From assembly GCF_001556105.1 (NCBI RefSeq), contig NZ_LSIF01000026.1, positions 1-64,000 of the forward strand: a stretch of 64,000 nucleotides of DNA, written 5' to 3'. The notes under the pieces are model-generated. The model worked only from the letters and a program-made list of their open reading frames with translations. It did no database searches and had not been told where the DNA came from. Positions 16,432 through 25,135 of this stretch are shown here, piece by piece. The stretch's first letter is position 1. Each line of letters starts with the position of its first letter. Source of the DNA: Pseudoxanthomonas mexicana (GTDB lineage: Bacteria; Pseudomonadota; Gammaproteobacteria; Xanthomonadales; Xanthomonadaceae). The translations under genes and the position numbers were made by a program.

Positions 16432-18831
16432 ATGACCCACACCCGTCTAACCGGGCGCGCCCACCTGCGCCACAACCGCCTCGCCATTGCCCTGTTCGCC
16501 ATCACCTCGGTGCCCGCCTTCGCGCAGGTCGCCCCCAACGGTGCGGCTGACGCGAAAGATTTCGATACCGTCGTCGTGACCGCTGCCGGCTTCGAGCAAA
16601 AGATCACCGACGCCCCCGCCAGCATCAGCGTGATCACCCGCGAGGACCTTGGCAAGAGGCCCTACATGACACTGCTGGATGCCGTGCGCGATATCGAAGG
16701 CGTCGACGTGGGCGAAACCCGCGACAAGACTGGCCAGGGCACCATCTCCATGCGCGGCATGGGCTCGGATTACACCCTGATCCTGGTCAACGGCAAGCGC
16801 CAGAACAACCATGGCGACATCTACCCCAACAACTTCGGTGGAAACCAGTTCAACCATATCCCGCCGCTGGACGCGATCGAGCGCATCGAAGTCATCCGCG
16901 GTCCCGCGTCGACACTCTACGGCGCAGATGCCATGGGTGGCGTGATCAACATCATTACCAAGCGCTCGCTGGACAGCTGGCATGGCTCCGCCAGCGTCGC
17001 CCGCACCTTCGAAGCCAGCGAGTTCGGCGATGACGCCACGTTCGACTTCTTCGTCACCGGCCCGCTTGTCGCCGGCAAGCTGGACCTCAGCGCGCGCGGT
17101 AGCTGGTACGACCGAAAGGCCTCCAATCCCACCTACGAAACGCTGACGGATCCGAGCGGCCGCGAACACCCGCGCCCGCTGGGTTTCGGTGGTGGCGGGA
17201 AGACCGTGGACAACACCAACAAGGCGGGCGGCATCAGCCTGACGTGGACCCCGACCGACGCACAGACGGTGACGCTGGACTACGACACATCGCGCCAGCA
17301 ATACGACAACGGTATCAAGACCAACGACTCCGGCGTTCAGGAGTACCCGGTCGGCACCGTCGACAACATTAACTCGATCTGGCGCGTGGCCAACGTCAAT
17401 GGTGTCACCCGCGTGGCACCGCAGGTGGGTTACAGCCCCACGCAGGAGTTCACCCGCGACGCTTGGTCGCTGACGCACGAAGGCAAATGGGGCTTCGGCA
17501 ACAGCTTCGTCTCTCTGTCGAACGTCGCCACCAACAATGATGGCCGCACCCTGCCCTTCACCGTCGCCGAGCGCAACCATCTACAACAGATGTGGGATGG
17601 GACGGGTCCGTACGCCGGCTTGACCACCGCACAGCGCCGCGACATAGCCGCACAGACCTTCCTGCCACGGCCCAAGCGCACACTGGAAAGCGCCCAGTAC
17701 ACGCTGGATGCGAAGCTCGATATCCCGTATCAGCTGGCAGGCGACCACACCGCCTTGATCGGCGCGCAGGTGATTCGTGGTGACCTTACCGATGGCGTCT
17801 TCGGCATGGAGAGCGGTACGCCCAGCGCGGTACAGAAGCAGGACATGTACTCGCTGTTCGCCGAAGACACCTGGTATGTCATCGCGCCGCTGGCGATCAC
17901 CGCCGGTCTTCGCTACGACAACCACAAGGTGTTCGGCAGCCAGGTCAGCCCGCGCCTGTATGGCGTCTACACCATCAATGAGCGATGGACAGTCAAGGGT
18001 GGCGTGAGTACGGGCTTCAAGACACCGAAGACCACCCAGCTCTACGACGGCGTCACCGGCTTTGGAGGCCAGGGCGTTTCGCCGATGTTCGGCAATCCCG
18101 ACCTTCAGCCTGAAACCAGCACCAGCAACGAGTTGGCGGTGTACTGGCAGCATCCAGGTGGCCACAGTTTCAATGCCACCTTGTTCCACAACACATTTGA
18201 CGACAAGATCGCAAGCCAACCCTGTGGCCCTGGCACCACGCTCGTGTGCTCCAGCACGGGCGACTACGCCGACCTGGGCTACGCGACGAGCACCAAGACC
18301 GTCAACATCGATGAGGTCGTGATCAAGGGGGCCGAACTGGCCGGACGCTGGAAGATCTCCACGGCCTTCGGTTTCCGCGCCAACTACACCTATACCGACA
18401 GCGAGCAGAAGAGCGGCGCGGAGGTGGGTTTGCCGCTCGGCAACAGCGCACGCCACATGGCCAACGCCACGCTGGACTGGCAGGCCACGGAAAAATTCAA
18501 CGTCTTCCTGTCGGTCGAAGCACGCTCGAAGCGCTATCGCGGACTGCATGCCATCACACGTGAGCAGCTGTACTACAAGGACTACGAGGTACTCCATCTC
18601 GGCGCGTCCTTCAAGGCGACCGAATGGCTGACCATCAATGCACGCATCAACAACCTGCTCGACCGCGACTTCACCACCTACGACGCGGAGTTCCGCGACC
18701 TCAATGGTGACGGCGATTACATCGATACCAATATTGGCGGCAGCGGACGCAACGAAGCGCTGTTCTTCGATCATTACAACAACAAGGACAAGGCTCGCAG
18801 CCTTTGGCTGAGTTTCAACGTCAACTTCTGA
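16432..18831 (+). CDS. TonB-dependent receptor, CirA/FepA type
   Basis: A 799-residue outer-membrane receptor. The signal peptide ends at SVPAFAQ. The TonB-box region FDTVVVTA and plug domain follow (about residues 40-175, with VIRGPASTLYGADAMGGVINIITK-like signature residues). The barrel ends LSFNVNF with a terminal Phe. The plug sequence is of the CirA/FepA kind, which import catecholate iron complexes. A GTG at 16423 is an alternative start; neither has a good ribosome site. It follows a Fur-box-like site and the second small protein. A terminator hairpin follows directly. Confidence 0.85.
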   Translation: MTHTRLTGRAHLRHNRLAIALFAITSVPAFAQVAPNGAADAKDFDTVVVTAAGFEQKITDAPASISVITREDLGKRPYMTLLDAVRDIEGVDVGETRDKTGQGTISMRGMGSDYTLILVNGKRQNNHGDIYPNNFGGNQFNHIPPLDAIERIEVIRGPASTLYGADAMGGVINIITKRSLDSWHGSASVARTFEASEFGDDATFDFFVTGPLVAGKLDLSARGSWYDRKASNPTYETLTDPSGREHPRPLGFGGGGKTVDNTNKAGGISLTWTPTDAQTVTLDYDTSRQQYDNGIKTNDSGVQEYPVGTVDNINSIWRVANVNGVTRVAPQVGYSPTQEFTRDAWSLTHEGKWGFGNSFVSLSNVATNNDGRTLPFTVAERNHLQQMWDGTGPYAGLTTAQRRDIAAQTFLPRPKRTLESAQYTLDAKLDIPYQLAGDHTALIGAQVIRGDLTDGVFGMESGTPSAVQKQDMYSLFAEDTWYVIAPLAITAGLRYDNHKVFGSQVSPRLYGVYTINERWTVKGGVSTGFKTPKTTQLYDGVTGFGGQGVSPMFGNPDLQPETSTSNELAVYWQHPGGHSFNATLFHNTFDDKIASQPCGPGTTLVCSSTGDYADLGYATSTKTVNIDEVVIKGAELAGRWKISTAFGFRANYTYTDSEQKSGAEVGLPLGNSARHMANATLDWQATEKFNVFLSVEARSKRYRGLHAITREQLYYKDYEVLHLGASFKATEWLTINARINNLLDRDFTTYDAEFRDLNGDGDYIDTNIGGSGRNEALFFDHYNNKDKARSLWLSFNVNF

Positions 18832-18839
18832 GACCGAGA

Positions 18840-18871
18840 GGCGTTCCCTTCCTGCTAAGGAGGGGAACGCC
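18840..18871 (+). terminator. Terminator after second receptor
   Basis: GGCGTTCCC (18840-18848) pairs with GGGAACGCC (18863-18871). An inner TCCT/AGGA stem closes a GCTA loop. CCTTAATT follows. It lies nine bases after the receptor stop and ends that transcript before the next Fur-box-like site. Confidence 0.75.
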
Positions 18872-18878
18872 CCTTAAT

Positions 18879-18893
18879 TGAGAGCCATTCTCA
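18879..18893 (+). promoter_or_regulatory. Third Fur-box-like palindrome
   Basis: TGAGA-GCCAT-TCTCA is a perfect short palindrome within an AT-richer patch before the PepSY-type gene. It resembles the core of Fur boxes and is the third such site in 7 kb. It would put the reductase module under iron control. It is weaker than the first site. Confidence 0.5.
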
Positions 18894-18941
18894 TCTATGA
18901 TGTAATGGTGATCACTCATCACCCTGTTCCGGGCATGCCTG

Positions 18942-19577
18942 TTGTCTTCTTCCGCTTCCCCTGCGATCCAGCAACAACGCCGCGGCTTCTGGCTGCGCAC
19001 GCTGCATCAGTGGCACTGGATCAGTTCGGCGGTCTGCCTGATCGGCATGCTGTTGTTCGCGATCACCGGCATCACGCTGAACCACGCCTCGAAGATTGAA
19101 GCCACGCCCGACGTCACCAATCTGACCGCCACGCTTCCCGCACCTGTCCTGGCCGCATTGGGAGACCGCCAGGAAGGCAATGCTCCGCTGCCAGCCACCG
19201 TTGCCGGTTGGCTGGAGCAGGAACTGTTCCTGTCGATCGGCACGCGCCAGGCGGAATGGTCCGACATGGAGCTTTACCTTTCGATGCCCGGCCCCGGTGC
19301 CGATGCCTGGTTGAGTATCGATCGCGACACCGGCGCGGTCGAATACGAACGCACCAATCGCGGCTGGATCTCCTACTTCAACGATCTTCACAAGGGCCGC
19401 AACGCGGGCCCGGCGTGGGGGTGGTTCCTCGACATCTTCGCGGTGGCCTGCCTGGTGTTCTGCATCACTGGCCTGTTCCTGCTGTACCTGCACGGACGGC
19501 AACGGCGCATGACCTGGCCGATGGTCGGCCTGGGGCTGCTGGTGCCCCTGCTGATCGCCCTGCTCTTCATCCACTGA
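18942..19577 (+). CDS. PepSY-associated TM protein
   Basis: A 211-residue inner-membrane protein with three hydrophobic segments (about residues 26-48, 160-186 and 192-210) and a periplasmic domain between the first two. It fits the PepSY-associated TM family. The conserved histidines in LHQWHW and FNDLHKGR could be haem or metal ligands, as in related ferric-reductase-like membrane proteins. The start is TTG: no in-frame ATG exists upstream of the first membrane helix. It opens a five-gene run with DUF2271, DUF4198, apbE and a flavodoxin reductase. A role in iron reduction is inferred from this context. Confidence 0.8.
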   Translation: MSSSASPAIQQQRRGFWLRTLHQWHWISSAVCLIGMLLFAITGITLNHASKIEATPDVTNLTATLPAPVLAALGDRQEGNAPLPATVAGWLEQELFLSIGTRQAEWSDMELYLSMPGPGADAWLSIDRDTGAVEYERTNRGWISYFNDLHKGRNAGPAWGWFLDIFAVACLVFCITGLFLLYLHGRQRRMTWPMVGLGLLVPLLIALLFIH

Positions 19578-19608
19578 TCCCTCCTCCCCCAAACCAACGA
19601 GTGACCGC

Positions 19609-20139
19609 ATGTCGAAGATCGCCGTCCACACCACGCTGACCATCGCGCTCAGCGGCCTGCTGGCCACGCCGGCCTATGCCGCCACGCTGGACATCAACGT
19701 CGAAGTACCCAAGCTCAACGTGGCCGAGTACCACCGCCCCTACGTCGCGGTGTGGGTCGAGGGTGCAGACCAGAAGGTCGCTGCCAATCTTTCCGTCTGG
19801 TATCAGCAGACCAGCAATTCCGAAGGCCACGGCACCAAGTGGCTGCCTGACCTGCGCCAATGGTGGCGCAAGTCCGGGCGCTCGCTGAAGGTCCCGGTGG
19901 ATGGCATCACCGGTCCGACCAAGCCGGCCGGCAAGCACGCACTGAGCTTCACCGACAAACAGCACTTGGCAAAACTGGCACCCGGCGACTACACGCTGGT
20001 CGTCGAAGCTTCGCGCGAAGTCGGTGGCCGCGAACTGTTGAAGATCCCCTTCACGTGGCCCGCCAAGGGCACGCCGCAGTCGGGCAAGGCGCAGGGCAGC
20101 ACCGAACTGGGTGCCATCACGCTGACCGTCAAGCCCTGA
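19609..20139 (+). CDS. DUF2271 periplasmic protein, possible flavinylation target
   Basis: A 176-residue exported protein. The signal peptide is cleaved after TPAYA, and the rest is a DUF2271 domain with the typical [13 protein letters not shown] stretch. Residues 98-104 read DGITGPT. This is one residue away from the D-x-x-(S/T)-G-A-T motif to which ApbE attaches FMN, and T104 would be the acceptor. Since apbE lies two genes downstream, this protein is the best candidate in the cluster for a covalently flavinylated electron carrier. That is inference. The proline in place of alanine could weaken or abolish modification. Confidence 0.8.
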   Translation: MSKIAVHTTLTIALSGLLATPAYAATLDINVEVPKLNVAEYHRPYVAVWVEGADQKVAANLSVWYQQTSNSEGHGTKWLPDLRQWWRKSGRSLKVPVDGITGPTKPAGKHALSFTDKQHLAKLAPGDYTLVVEASREVGGRELLKIPFTWPAKGTPQSGKAQGSTELGAITLTVKP

Positions 20140-20171
20140 TCCCTTTCCTTGTTGATGCCCCGGAGAATCCC

Positions 20172-20984
20172 ATGAAGCGTTCCCTTGCCGTCGCCATCGC
20201 CTTGGCGTCCCTCATTCCCGCCACCGCACTCGCGCACAAGGCGTGGCTGCAACCCTCGCAGACGGTCATCGCCGGCACCAATCCGTGGATCACGGTGGAC
20301 GCGGCGGTATCCAACGACCTGTTCTACTTCAACCACGTGCCGCTGCGCACCGAAGGTCTGGTCATCACCGCGCCGGATGGCAGCACGGCCGACGCGCAGA
20401 ACGTGGCCACGGGCAGGTATCGCACCGTGTTCGACGTGGAGCTCAAGCAGCAGGGCACGTATCGCATCGCCACCGTCAACAAGAACCTGATGGTTCGGTG
20501 GGACGGCGCCGACGGCAAGCCCGGCGGCCTGCGCGGCGCCAAGCCGGAAGACCTGGCAACCAAGGTGCCGAAAGACGCGAAGAACCTGCAGGTCTCGCAG
20601 TCGATCGGCCGCGTCGAAACGTTCGTGACCAACGGCTCGCCGAACGACACGGCCCTGAAAGCCACCGGCGAAGGCATCGAATTGCTGCCGGTCACGCATC
20701 CGAATGATCTGTTCGCGGGTGAAGCCGCCACGTTCAAGCTGCTGGTCGACGGCAAGCCCGCCGCCGGCCTGGAATGCGAGATCACCCGCGGTGGCACGCG
20801 CTATCGCAACGCGCAGGAAGAGATCAAGGTCACCACCGACGCCAACGGCCAGTTCAGCGTCACCTGGCCCGAAGCCGGCATGTACTGGCTGGAAACCGGC
20901 ACGCAGGACGACAAGACCACCGTGCCGCAGGCCAAGCAGCGTCGACTGAGCTACGTCGCCACGCTGGAAGTGCTGCCGCAGTAA
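20172..20984 (+). CDS. DUF4198 periplasmic protein
   Basis: A 270-residue exported protein with a clear signal peptide (ending ATALAHK; mature start near His23). It has a DUF4198 fold: an N-terminal beta domain around [31 protein letters not shown] strands and a C-terminal Ig-like segment ([21 protein letters not shown]). DUF4198 proteins resemble the NikM-type periplasmic components of metal transporters, and the mature N-terminal His could bind metal. It lies between DUF2271 and apbE, 32 and 50 bases away, in the iron-linked module. The actual function is unknown. Confidence 0.8.
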   Translation: MKRSLAVAIALASLIPATALAHKAWLQPSQTVIAGTNPWITVDAAVSNDLFYFNHVPLRTEGLVITAPDGSTADAQNVATGRYRTVFDVELKQQGTYRIATVNKNLMVRWDGADGKPGGLRGAKPEDLATKVPKDAKNLQVSQSIGRVETFVTNGSPNDTALKATGEGIELLPVTHPNDLFAGEAATFKLLVDGKPAAGLECEITRGGTRYRNAQEEIKVTTDANGQFSVTWPEAGMYWLETGTQDDKTTVPQAKQRRLSYVATLEVLPQ

Positions 20985-21034
20985 GAAGGCGTGTATCACG
21001 CCGCCGGACGCGGGTCCGGCGGCGTGCATCGACA

Positions 21035-22027
21035 ATGAACACCTCTCTCTCCTCGCCCTCTGCACAGGCGACAGCCGTGCATGCGCTGCATGGACAGACC
21101 ATGGGCACGACCTGGTCCGTCCAGTACACGAGCGCGACGCGTCTCGATCCGCACGCGCTGCATGACGCGGTGCAGGCGCGCCTTGACCAGGTGGTCGCGC
21201 AGATGAGCACATGGGACGCCGACGCGGACATCATGCGGTTCAACCGCTGCGCGGCGGGAGAATGGTTCGCACTGCAGGACGACATCCTGCAGGTAATCAC
21301 CACTGCGCTCGATATCGCGTCCACCAGCGGAGGTGCATTCGATCCGACAGTGTCGCCACTCGTGGCCGCGTGGGGGTTCGGTGCGCATGCCGTCGATCGC
21401 GGCCGGCCGGCGGAGTCGGCGCTGGTCGAGGCGCGCGCATGCGTAGGCTGGCAACATCTTCGATTCGATCCGGCGCAACGTCGGATCCGCCAGCCGGGCG
21501 GCGTGATGCTGGATCTTTCGGCCATCGCCAAGGGGTACGGCGTGGATGTCGTCGCAGACCTGCTGCGTCGCCGCAGCATCAACGCCGCCCTGGTCGAAGT
21601 CGGTGGCGAGCTGTACGGCTATGGCCGCAAGGCGGATGACAATGCCTGGCGTGTGCTGGTGGAATCCTCGCCTGAAGAAGAGGCCGACAGCGACGGACTG
21701 GAGCCGCGCGTACTGACACTCGATGGCGTGGCCGTCGCCACGTCCGGCGACCGCTGGCACGCCTATGCACAGAATGGACGACGTTACTCGCACACGATCG
21801 ATCCGCGCAGCGGCGAGCCCGTGACCGATGCCGCCGCCGCGGTCACCGTCATCGCCGACGATGCCATGCACGCCGATGCCTGGGCCACCGCGCTGACCGT
21901 GATGGGCGCGACGCACGGCCATGCCTTTGCCGTGCGCCACGGGCTCGCCGCGCGCTTCCTGCAACGCACTGCCACAGGCCTGCAGGAAGCGATGACGCCT
22001 GCATTCGAACGCCATCTCGCTGCATGA
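21035..22027 (+). CDS. apbE: FAD:protein FMN transferase ApbE
   Basis: A 330-residue ApbE-family enzyme, which uses FAD to attach FMN covalently to a Thr or Ser of exported or membrane redox proteins. Family marks include the GTTWSV start region, FDPTVSPLVAAWGF, the DLSAIAKGYGVD loop, GGELYGYG and the C-terminal HTIDPRSGEPV. No classical signal peptide or lipobox is visible at the chosen ATG, unlike many ApbE proteins, so the compartment is uncertain. A longer in-frame reading exists upstream but is not convincing. It overlaps the reductase gene by four bases (ATGA). Confidence 0.9.
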   Translation: MNTSLSSPSAQATAVHALHGQTMGTTWSVQYTSATRLDPHALHDAVQARLDQVVAQMSTWDADADIMRFNRCAAGEWFALQDDILQVITTALDIASTSGGAFDPTVSPLVAAWGFGAHAVDRGRPAESALVEARACVGWQHLRFDPAQRRIRQPGGVMLDLSAIAKGYGVDVVADLLRRRSINAALVEVGGELYGYGRKADDNAWRVLVESSPEEEADSDGLEPRVLTLDGVAVATSGDRWHAYAQNGRRYSHTIDPRSGEPVTDAAAAVTVIADDAMHADAWATALTVMGATHGHAFAVRHGLAARFLQRTATGLQEAMTPAFERHLAA

Positions 22028-23670
22028 GCACGGCGCCCGCCACCGCATCGCGCGGCATCGCGCCGGTCATCGGCAACACCGTCGTCATGCTGCTGCTGGC
22101 CGCATGCGCCTGGCTGCTCGCCGGACTGCACGACGGCGACTGGTGGCAGGCCATGCCGTCAGCAACGCGCGGCTACGCCGCGGCCATGGCGATGTTGGCC
22201 TACGCAGGGCTGGTGGCCGCATTCCTGTATCGCGCGCATGCCCGCGACAAGGCGATGCAACCGAGCGACGTCATGACGCAGGATGCCTTGTGGGTGGTGC
22301 ACGCCAGCCAGACCGGCTTTGCGATGGAACTCGCCGACATGACCGCGACCTCGCTGCGCCGCGGCGGCGTGACCGTGCAGCGTGCAGCCCTGGAGCATCT
22401 GGATTCGGCCCGATTGCAAACCATCGAACGTGCCGTCTTCGTGATCAGCACCACGGGCGAGGGCGACCCGCCCGACCCCGCGCTGGGCTTCGTTCGCCAG
22501 GTGATGTCGCAGACGCCGGCGCTGAAAGGCTTGCAGTACGCCGTACTGGCGCTCGGGGATCGCGAGTACACGCAGTTCTGCGCCTTCGGCCACCAGCTCG
22601 ACGATTGGTTGCGACGCCAAGGTGCGCAGCCGTTGTTCGATCTTGTCGAAGTCGACAATGCCGATGACAGCGCGCTGCGTCACTGGCAACACCACATCGC
22701 GCAGCTCGGCAACGGCGAAGAAGCTCCCGATTGGTCCGCACCGCGTTACGACGCATGGCGACTGCGCGAACGTGTCGAACTGAATCCCGGCAGCTTGGGT
22801 GGACCCGCCTTCCATCTGTCGCTTGCGCCTGACACCGGCACGCTACCCGACTGGACGGCGGGCGACATTGCCGAGATCGGGCCCCGGCATGCCGCGGGCG
22901 ACGTCGAGGATTTCCTGCATCGTCTCGCCCTGCCCGCCGATGTGCCAGTCCGTTGGCAGGGCGAAACGCAGGCATTGGCGACCGTCCTCGCATGCAGCCA
23001 TTGGCCCGACATGGCATCAACGCGTGTTTTTCCGGATGCACAGGCGTTGGCGGATGCCTGCACGCCGCTTCCGCATCGCGAGTATTCGATCGCCTCCCTC
23101 CCCGCCGACGGTGCCCTGCACCTGCTGGTGCGGCTGATGCGGCGTGCGGATGGCACACCGGGACTGGGCAGCGGCTGGTTGTGCACCCACGCGCAGACCA
23201 GCGACGCTGTCCTCCTGCGTATACGACGCAATCCGAACTTTCATCCCCCCGCCGCCGCCGCGCCGCTGATCCTCATCGGCAATGGCACGGGTCTCGCTGG
23301 GCTGCGTGCACACCTCAAGGTGCGTGCCCAGGCGGGCGCCACGCGTAATTGGCTGCTGTTCGGCGAGCGCCAGCGTGCATGTGATTTCTTCCACGCCGAT
23401 GAACTGCTCGCCTGGCGAGCACAGGGAGCGCTGGAACATCTCGACCTGGCGTTCTCCCGCGACGGCGGCGAACACCGGTACGTCCAGCACGCATTGCTGG
23501 CACAAGCAAACCGGTTGCGGAGCTGGATCGACGAAGGCGCCGCGGTGTACGTCTGCGGCAGCCTGGCCGGCATGGCACCCGAGGTGGACGCCGTACTGCG
23601 CATCGTTCTAGGTGACGATCGCGTCGAAGAACTGCGTGCGAACGGCCGCTATCGCCGGGACGTCTACTGA
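22024..23670 (+). CDS. Membrane-anchored flavodoxin/FAD/NAD(P)H reductase
   Basis: A 548-residue flavoprotein. Two N-terminal membrane helices (about residues 16-36 and 49-70) are followed by a flavodoxin-like FMN domain (HASQTGFAMELA; STTGEGDPPD). A sulfite-reductase/CPR-type FAD domain follows (REYSIAS), then an NAD(P)H-binding domain (LIGNGTGLAGLRAH, YVCGSLAGMAPEVD). It would pass electrons from NADPH to a membrane or periplasmic partner. It is coupled to apbE by an ATGA overlap and ends the PepSY-DUF2271-DUF4198-ApbE module. Annotation as sulfite reductase alpha subunit would be misleading, as no haemoprotein subunit is present. Confidence 0.85.
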   Translation: MSTAPATASRGIAPVIGNTVVMLLLAACAWLLAGLHDGDWWQAMPSATRGYAAAMAMLAYAGLVAAFLYRAHARDKAMQPSDVMTQDALWVVHASQTGFAMELADMTATSLRRGGVTVQRAALEHLDSARLQTIERAVFVISTTGEGDPPDPALGFVRQVMSQTPALKGLQYAVLALGDREYTQFCAFGHQLDDWLRRQGAQPLFDLVEVDNADDSALRHWQHHIAQLGNGEEAPDWSAPRYDAWRLRERVELNPGSLGGPAFHLSLAPDTGTLPDWTAGDIAEIGPRHAAGDVEDFLHRLALPADVPVRWQGETQALATVLACSHWPDMASTRVFPDAQALADACTPLPHREYSIASLPADGALHLLVRLMRRADGTPGLGSGWLCTHAQTSDAVLLRIRRNPNFHPPAAAAPLILIGNGTGLAGLRAHLKVRAQAGATRNWLLFGERQRACDFFHADELLAWRAQGALEHLDLAFSRDGGEHRYVQHALLAQANRLRSWIDEGAAVYVCGSLAGMAPEVDAVLRIVLGDDRVEELRANGRYRRDVY

Positions 23671-23680
23671 CGCAGCGCCA

Positions 23681-24271
23681 TCAGTCGGCCCGCTCTTCGA
23701 TCCGGATGGCCAGCAATTCCCCGCCACCTTGAAGGGCATAGCGCGACCGCGCCTCACCCGCGACCAGGATGGCAGTATCCCCAGTCCAGAGCTGACCAAG
23801 GTCGCTGGCGGTATCGAACGTCGCCTGTCCGGCGATCAGATGGATGACCCAGTGCACGCCGGGCTCGGTGAAGAACAGCATCGGCCCCACCAGGGGACGA
23901 TGCAGAAGCTCCGTCCGGACACGGCCACGGCGCCACATCAAATTGAAATCGTGCGTCATTCCGTCGACCAGCTCGCCGGTGACGACCTCTTCGCCAGCGA
24001 AGCGGAGTCGATCATGCGGTGGCATCAGCTCAACCGCGCGACCATCGCCGAAGACAAGACGCAGGCCGTTCCCGCGGAGCAATACCAGCTCGCGATCAAT
24101 GCCGGGGAATGAGGAGAACGCAGCATCGCGTTCGATCTCCGCGATCGACAGCCGCCAGTCCCACGCATCGCTATCCGGTACACGCACGATTTCGCGCGTC
24201 CAGCCCAGTCCATTCTTCCAGCGTTCCCGCCGATATTCGTTCGCGGGGATGAGGCGGGACGATGAGGGCAT
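23681..24271 (-). CDS. HutD family protein
   Basis: A 196-residue HutD/DUF886 family cupin-like protein, first known from histidine-utilisation operons, where it is thought to limit pathway flux. Family features include the N-terminal RRERWKNGLGWTREI and the LRGNGLRLVFGDG strand. No other hut gene is present, so its role here is unclear. The ATG at 24271 follows an AGGTG site with good spacing; a GTG three codons upstream is an alternative. It converges with the flavoprotein gene, with ten bases between them. Confidence 0.85.
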   Translation of the reverse strand: MPSSSRLIPANEYRRERWKNGLGWTREIVRVPDSDAWDWRLSIAEIERDAAFSSFPGIDRELVLLRGNGLRLVFGDGRAVELMPPHDRLRFAGEEVVTGELVDGMTHDFNLMWRRGRVRTELLHRPLVGPMLFFTEPGVHWVIHLIAGQATFDTASDLGQLWTGDTAILVAGEARSRYALQGGGELLAIRIEERAD

Positions 24272-24345
24272 GGTGTTCACCTGTCGGGACGCGGCGCGAT
24301 TCTAGCCCGGCCGTCGACGACGGGAAGCGCCCGGACACAGAAACG

Positions 24346-24384
24346 ACATCGCCCGGGCGCGCTTCCTGCGCATCCGGGCGATGT
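24346..24384 (-). terminator. Inverted repeat downstream of comEA-like gene
   Basis: ACATCGCCCGG and CCGGGCGATGT form a perfect 11-bp stem with a 17-base loop. On the minus strand it is followed by a T-rich stretch. It lies in the 284-base gap between hutD and the comEA-like gene and probably ends the latter's transcript. The rest of the gap contains recurring GGCATCCTGCC and CCTCCTGC words but no convincing gene. Confidence 0.5.
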
Positions 24385-24555
24385 CCACCTCCGTGTCGGC
24401 ATCCTGCCAGTTCCAGGCTCCTGCCTGCTACTGACCCTCGCGCCTCCTGCGCACAATGAATACGTCCTTGTCGGCCTCCTGCCTGTTTCCCCCTGGCATC
24501 CTGCCCCTGTGCCCGGCGTCCCACGTCCTGTGGATGCGCCCGGCACGGGATTCGA

Positions 24556-24894
24556 TCAGCGTCGCGCCACCGGCTTGGCGGGCGTCGCCGCAGCGGCCGC
24601 CGGCTTGCGGGCCGGTGTCGTACCGGTGCGCAACTCGATGCGGTCCCGGTTCTGCTCGATGGTGCTCAGGCCGATGCCTTTCACCATGGCCAGCTCCTCG
24701 GCGCTCTTGAACGGTCCGTTGGTCTTGCGGTATTCGATGATGGCCGCGGCCTTGGCCGGACCCACACCAATGAGCACGCGATCCAGGGCGGCCGCGTCGG
24801 CGGTGTTGATGTTGACCTTTTCCGCCGCGATCGCCTGCATGGCGAACAGCAGCGACAGCGCGGCAGCAAAGACGATGTGGATGAACGACTTCAT
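24556..24894 (-). CDS. Secreted ComEA-like helix-hairpin-helix protein
   Basis: A 112-residue protein with a signal peptide (AAALSLLFAMQAIA) followed by the double helix-hairpin-helix of the ComEA family (VNINTADAAALDRVLIGVG to KGIGLSTIEQNRDRI). It ends in a Lys/Ala/Pro-rich tail. Such periplasmic proteins bind double-stranded DNA and act as a ratchet in natural transformation. The ATG at 24894 has an AAGGAG site. No other competence gene is nearby. An exported DNA ligase encoded at 55 kb may act in the same compartment. Confidence 0.88.
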   Translation of the reverse strand: MKSFIHIVFAAALSLLFAMQAIAAEKVNINTADAAALDRVLIGVGPAKAAAIIEYRKTNGPFKSAEELAMVKGIGLSTIEQNRDRIELRTGTTPARKPAAAAATPAKPVARR

Positions 24895-25135
24895 GACGAC
24901 TCTCCTTGTGGCATTGGACTCTCCGTGCACGACGGATGCGTCGCGGCATCCATCGTGTTTCCGCCCGTGGCCGGTGACCTGCGGCGGTAGGGAGAGTGTC
25001 CAATCCCGACGGGCGTGAAGGTATCGCCCGTGCGCGTGGGAATCTGCCCGTAAACGCCGCGACTGCATGTAGGAAAAGTCCTACCCTCGGCCAAGGCGTA
25101 GAATGGCGACCAGCCTTTCAGTGCCCGGAGTTGCC

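Noticed and set aside
24428..25003. Frame overlapping the comEA-like gene
   Set aside because: It is out of frame with the recognised ComEA protein and its Arg-rich product matches nothing.
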